A stretch of DNA of 64,000 bases from Azolla caroliniana (Eukaryota > Polypodiophyta), in assembly GCA_043228905.1 (NCBI GenBank), contig JBHGNT010000008.1, forward strand, positions 9,176,001-9,240,000, given 5' to 3'. The translations under genes were made by a program, and so were the position numbers. Of this stretch, positions 62,309-64,000 are shown in pieces (within the stretch, counting starts at the first letter, position 1; each line of letters begins with the position of its first letter). The notes beneath the pieces are model-generated. The model searched no databases, was not told the DNA's origin, and saw only the letters and a program-made list of their open reading frames with translations.

Positions 62309-64000
62309 TCAGCCAAATAGCCGCACCCACCATGGCTTATATTTCTGTACCTCTTCCATCCTTCTAGGTTTCGCATCCCGATCAAACCTCGGCTGCTTTG
62401 GAAGCCCATTTCCAAGGAAAAAGTTTCCTAAACAGGAAACAATGATCAAACCCACAACACTAAACAAAGGACCTGCTATCATCTCGATCAACGAGGGCTT
62501 TCTTTTTGCATTTGCATTGTTCCCATGTATACTCAACTCATTTCTACATTCAATCTCCTCTTTATTTCCATTATTGACTGATGCATTCAACTCACTTACA
62601 CATTCAATCTCGCCTTGATTTGAAACGTTCCTTAATGCATCCAACTCGTCTCGAGATTCAATACCATTATTGAATGCATTTGAGTGAGTTCCAGGTTCAA
62701 CCACCTCCTTGAAATTCGCATAGTTCACAGACTCATTCGACTCATTTACACATTCAATCTCCTCAACCTTCACATTTGCAGTGTTCCCAAGTGCATTCAA
62801 CACACTTCCACATTCAATCTCCTCCACCTTCACCTTTGCAGTGTTCTCAAGTGCATTCAACTCACTTCCAGACTCAATCTCCTCCTCATTCTCATTTACA
62901 ACATTGCTTAGTGAATTCAGGTCATTTCCGATTTCAATCTCCTCTTCAAATGATTCTGAATGGATCTCCATTGCTTCAGCCTGAGACGGCTCATCATTTG
63001 AGTTCCTTTCCGGCCCCGGCCTATCACCAGAAGGCTCTTCAGATGTATTGAGGCTACGATTCTCCTGCATTGCTTGTTGCGGATTACTTCTCTTCTTTTT
63101 CTCCTCTTCATAATCCGGATCATCTGTAGGCAGTTCATATCTACACACGGGACAGGAGTTCCGAGCACTGAGCCAAGGAAGAATACATGTGCTATGGTAA
63201 AGGTGTAAACAAGGTAGTTGTTTTGCTAGCTCATCAAATGCCACTACATCTTTACAAATAGCACATATAGCCGACCCATCATCAAGATTTTGTTGCTTTA
63301 TATGAACCAAAGGAAGAGCTTCAATCGCTGATTTTGAAGCTGGAGGAGCACCCCTTCGAGAATTATCTGTTTCCATAAGCTGTTGTAAAACCTCTTCAAA
63401 GCCCCGAGCATCAACATAATCTCCCGGATTACCAACGTAAGCATCTGATTCGAACCAATCTAGATCAATTTCTGTGTTATAATTCCTTCTAATGGCTTGT
63501 AACCTTCTAAACAAGCCTCGACGAAGTACATTGCCAAAACGCAAGGAATTATTTCTATGAACTCGTGAACCCCCTTCTCCTCCTTCTACCATTCTAGTTT
63601 CTTCTTCTTCTATATGACCCCTATCTCGGGCTACTTCACCTTGCATACCATCCACGGCCTCAAGGAATCGGACAACAAGATCAGATTCACTGAATTCCAC
63701 TTCTTCCCATTCATCTTCATCTTCATCTTCATCATCTTCATCCTCCTCCTCCTCCTCTTCAAATGAATCCCAATCATTAAGCTCAAGATGTCCATCTTCC
63801 TCATCAGATTCTGTTTCTTCTACATCTGCAACTTCTCCCCCATGCTGGTGTTCATGTTCTTCACCATATCTCTCCATTCCATTCTGTGACCCAGAGCTCT
63901 CGTCCTGTGGCTCAGGATTTGATAGCCTTGCGGACTCACCAACTATTTCACGTAATTCAATTTCCCCGGGATTAGAGATTCCATCACATGATTGGGATAC
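62309..64000 (-). CDS. RING-H2 E3 ubiquitin ligase with 20-residue repeats and C-terminal membrane anchor, 5' partial
   Basis: Single exon on the minus strand, stop at 62309-62311. The frame is open to the window edge (41 codons beyond the Met at 63875-63877), so the true start is probably outside; the Met only marks a possible start. Counting from it: acidic tract (residues 36-64), a conserved segment FGNVLRRGLFRRLQAIR...GNPGDYVDARGFEEVLQQL (114-167) and RRGAPPASKSAIEALP typical of plant RING-H2 proteins, then RING-H2 at residues 205-245 (C3H2C3, 63143-63265). Residues about 312-458 are eight degenerate 20-residue repeats with core EEIECGSELNAL. Residues 468-488 are a hydrophobic stretch (LFSVVGLIIVSCLG), a likely tail anchor, followed by a basic end. 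RING proteins pass ubiquitin from E2 to substrates; substrate and membrane are unknown. Confidence 0.92.
   Translation of the reverse strand, partial: VSQSCDGISNPGEIELREIVGESARLSNPEPQDESSGSQNGMERYGEEHEHQHGGEVADVEETESDEEDGHLELNDWDSFEEEEEEDEDDEDEDEDEWEEVEFSESDLVVRFLEAVDGMQGEVARDRGHIEEEETRMVEGGEGGSRVHRNNSLRFGNVLRRGLFRRLQAIRRNYNTEIDLDWFESDAYVGNPGDYVDARGFEEVLQQLMETDNSRRGAPPASKSAIEALPLVHIKQQNLDDGSAICAICKDVVAFDELAKQLPCLHLYHSTCILPWLSARNSCPVCRYELPTDDPDYEEEKKKRSNPQQAMQENRSLNTSEEPSGDRPGPERNSNDEPSQAEAMEIHSESFEEEIEIGNDLNSLSNVVNENEEEIESGSELNALENTAKVKVEEIECGSVLNALGNTANVKVEEIECVNESNESVNYANFKEVVEPGTHSNAFNNGIESRDELDALRNVSNQGEIECVSELNASVNNGNKEEIECRNELSIHGNNANAKRKPSLIEMIAGPLFSVVGLIIVSCLGNFFLGNGLPKQPRFDRDAKPRRMEEVQKYKPWWVRLFG
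62504..62944 (-). repeat. Coding minisatellite, about 60 bp unit, eight degenerate copies
   Basis: Successive copies encode EEIEIGNDLNSLSN, EEIESGSELNALEN, EEIECGSVLNALGN, EEIECVNESNESVN, two shorter ones, EIECVSELNASVN and EEIECRNELSIHGN. DNA phrases CATTCAATCTCCTC and CATTCAACTCACTT recur. The 20-residue period is exact in the first four. Confidence 0.9.

Overview
This is a nuclear window from a land plant. The signs are a spliced homologue of the plant-only NARROW LEAF 1 family, TTTAGGG telomere-type repeats, Ty1/copia elements with initiator-Met primer sites, and tandem C-to-T nonsense changes in CG and CHG contexts. Both host proteins are fairly diverged from the flowering-plant versions I know. 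One element family resembles Tf1/sushi chromoviruses, which among plants I associate with non-seed groups. A lycophyte, fern or bryophyte is possible, but the species cannot be named from the sequence.

Layout. Bases 1-2688 hold a five-exon NAL1-like gene whose 5' end lies outside the window. Bases 2689-5390 are gene-free, with a three-copy 107 bp tandem repeat. Bases 5391-59646 are one very large nested retrotransposon: an element of about 7 kb, called O here, with LTRs TGTCG...CGACA and a 4 bp target duplication ACGG, opened by six direct insertions. These are: copia A (5630-13805) in its 5' LTR; copia F (14497-24903) in gag; chromovirus G (26406-32167, minus strand) in protease; copia E (33451-45060) in RT; chromovirus H1 (46107-51727) in RNase H; and chromovirus H2 (53271-58951) just before the polypurine tract. 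Further elements sit inside these: B (8037-11578, minus) and a solo LTR (13185-13641) in A; another solo LTR (9591-10192) in B; C (18839-24281) in F; D (33893-38672) in the 5' LTR of E. Nesting reaches four levels, and target-site duplications support every element boundary. Bases 59651-62308 are gene-free. Bases 62309-64000 hold a minus-strand RING-H2 ubiquitin ligase with eight degenerate 20-residue repeats and a C-terminal membrane segment; its 5' end is also outside the window.

The most interesting biology is in the chromoviruses G, H1 and H2. They have no tRNA primer site. Instead the 12 bases starting exactly 34 bp from the first T of the TATA box, where transcription should start, are complementary to the sequence 2 nt beyond the 5' LTR. 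That is the arrangement expected of Tf1-type self-priming. Both families also carry clustered heat-shock elements, an antisense tRNA-like block in U3 and, where intact, a GTTAAAC slippery heptamer at the gag-pol junction. G looks nearly intact and very young (2 visible differences between two 471 bp LTRs). C has one frameshift. H2 is disabled only by four in-frame stops. B and D are internally deleted relatives of O that keep gag and ends but not RT or integrase. All boundaries, frames and motifs were read by eye; no alignment or database search was run.
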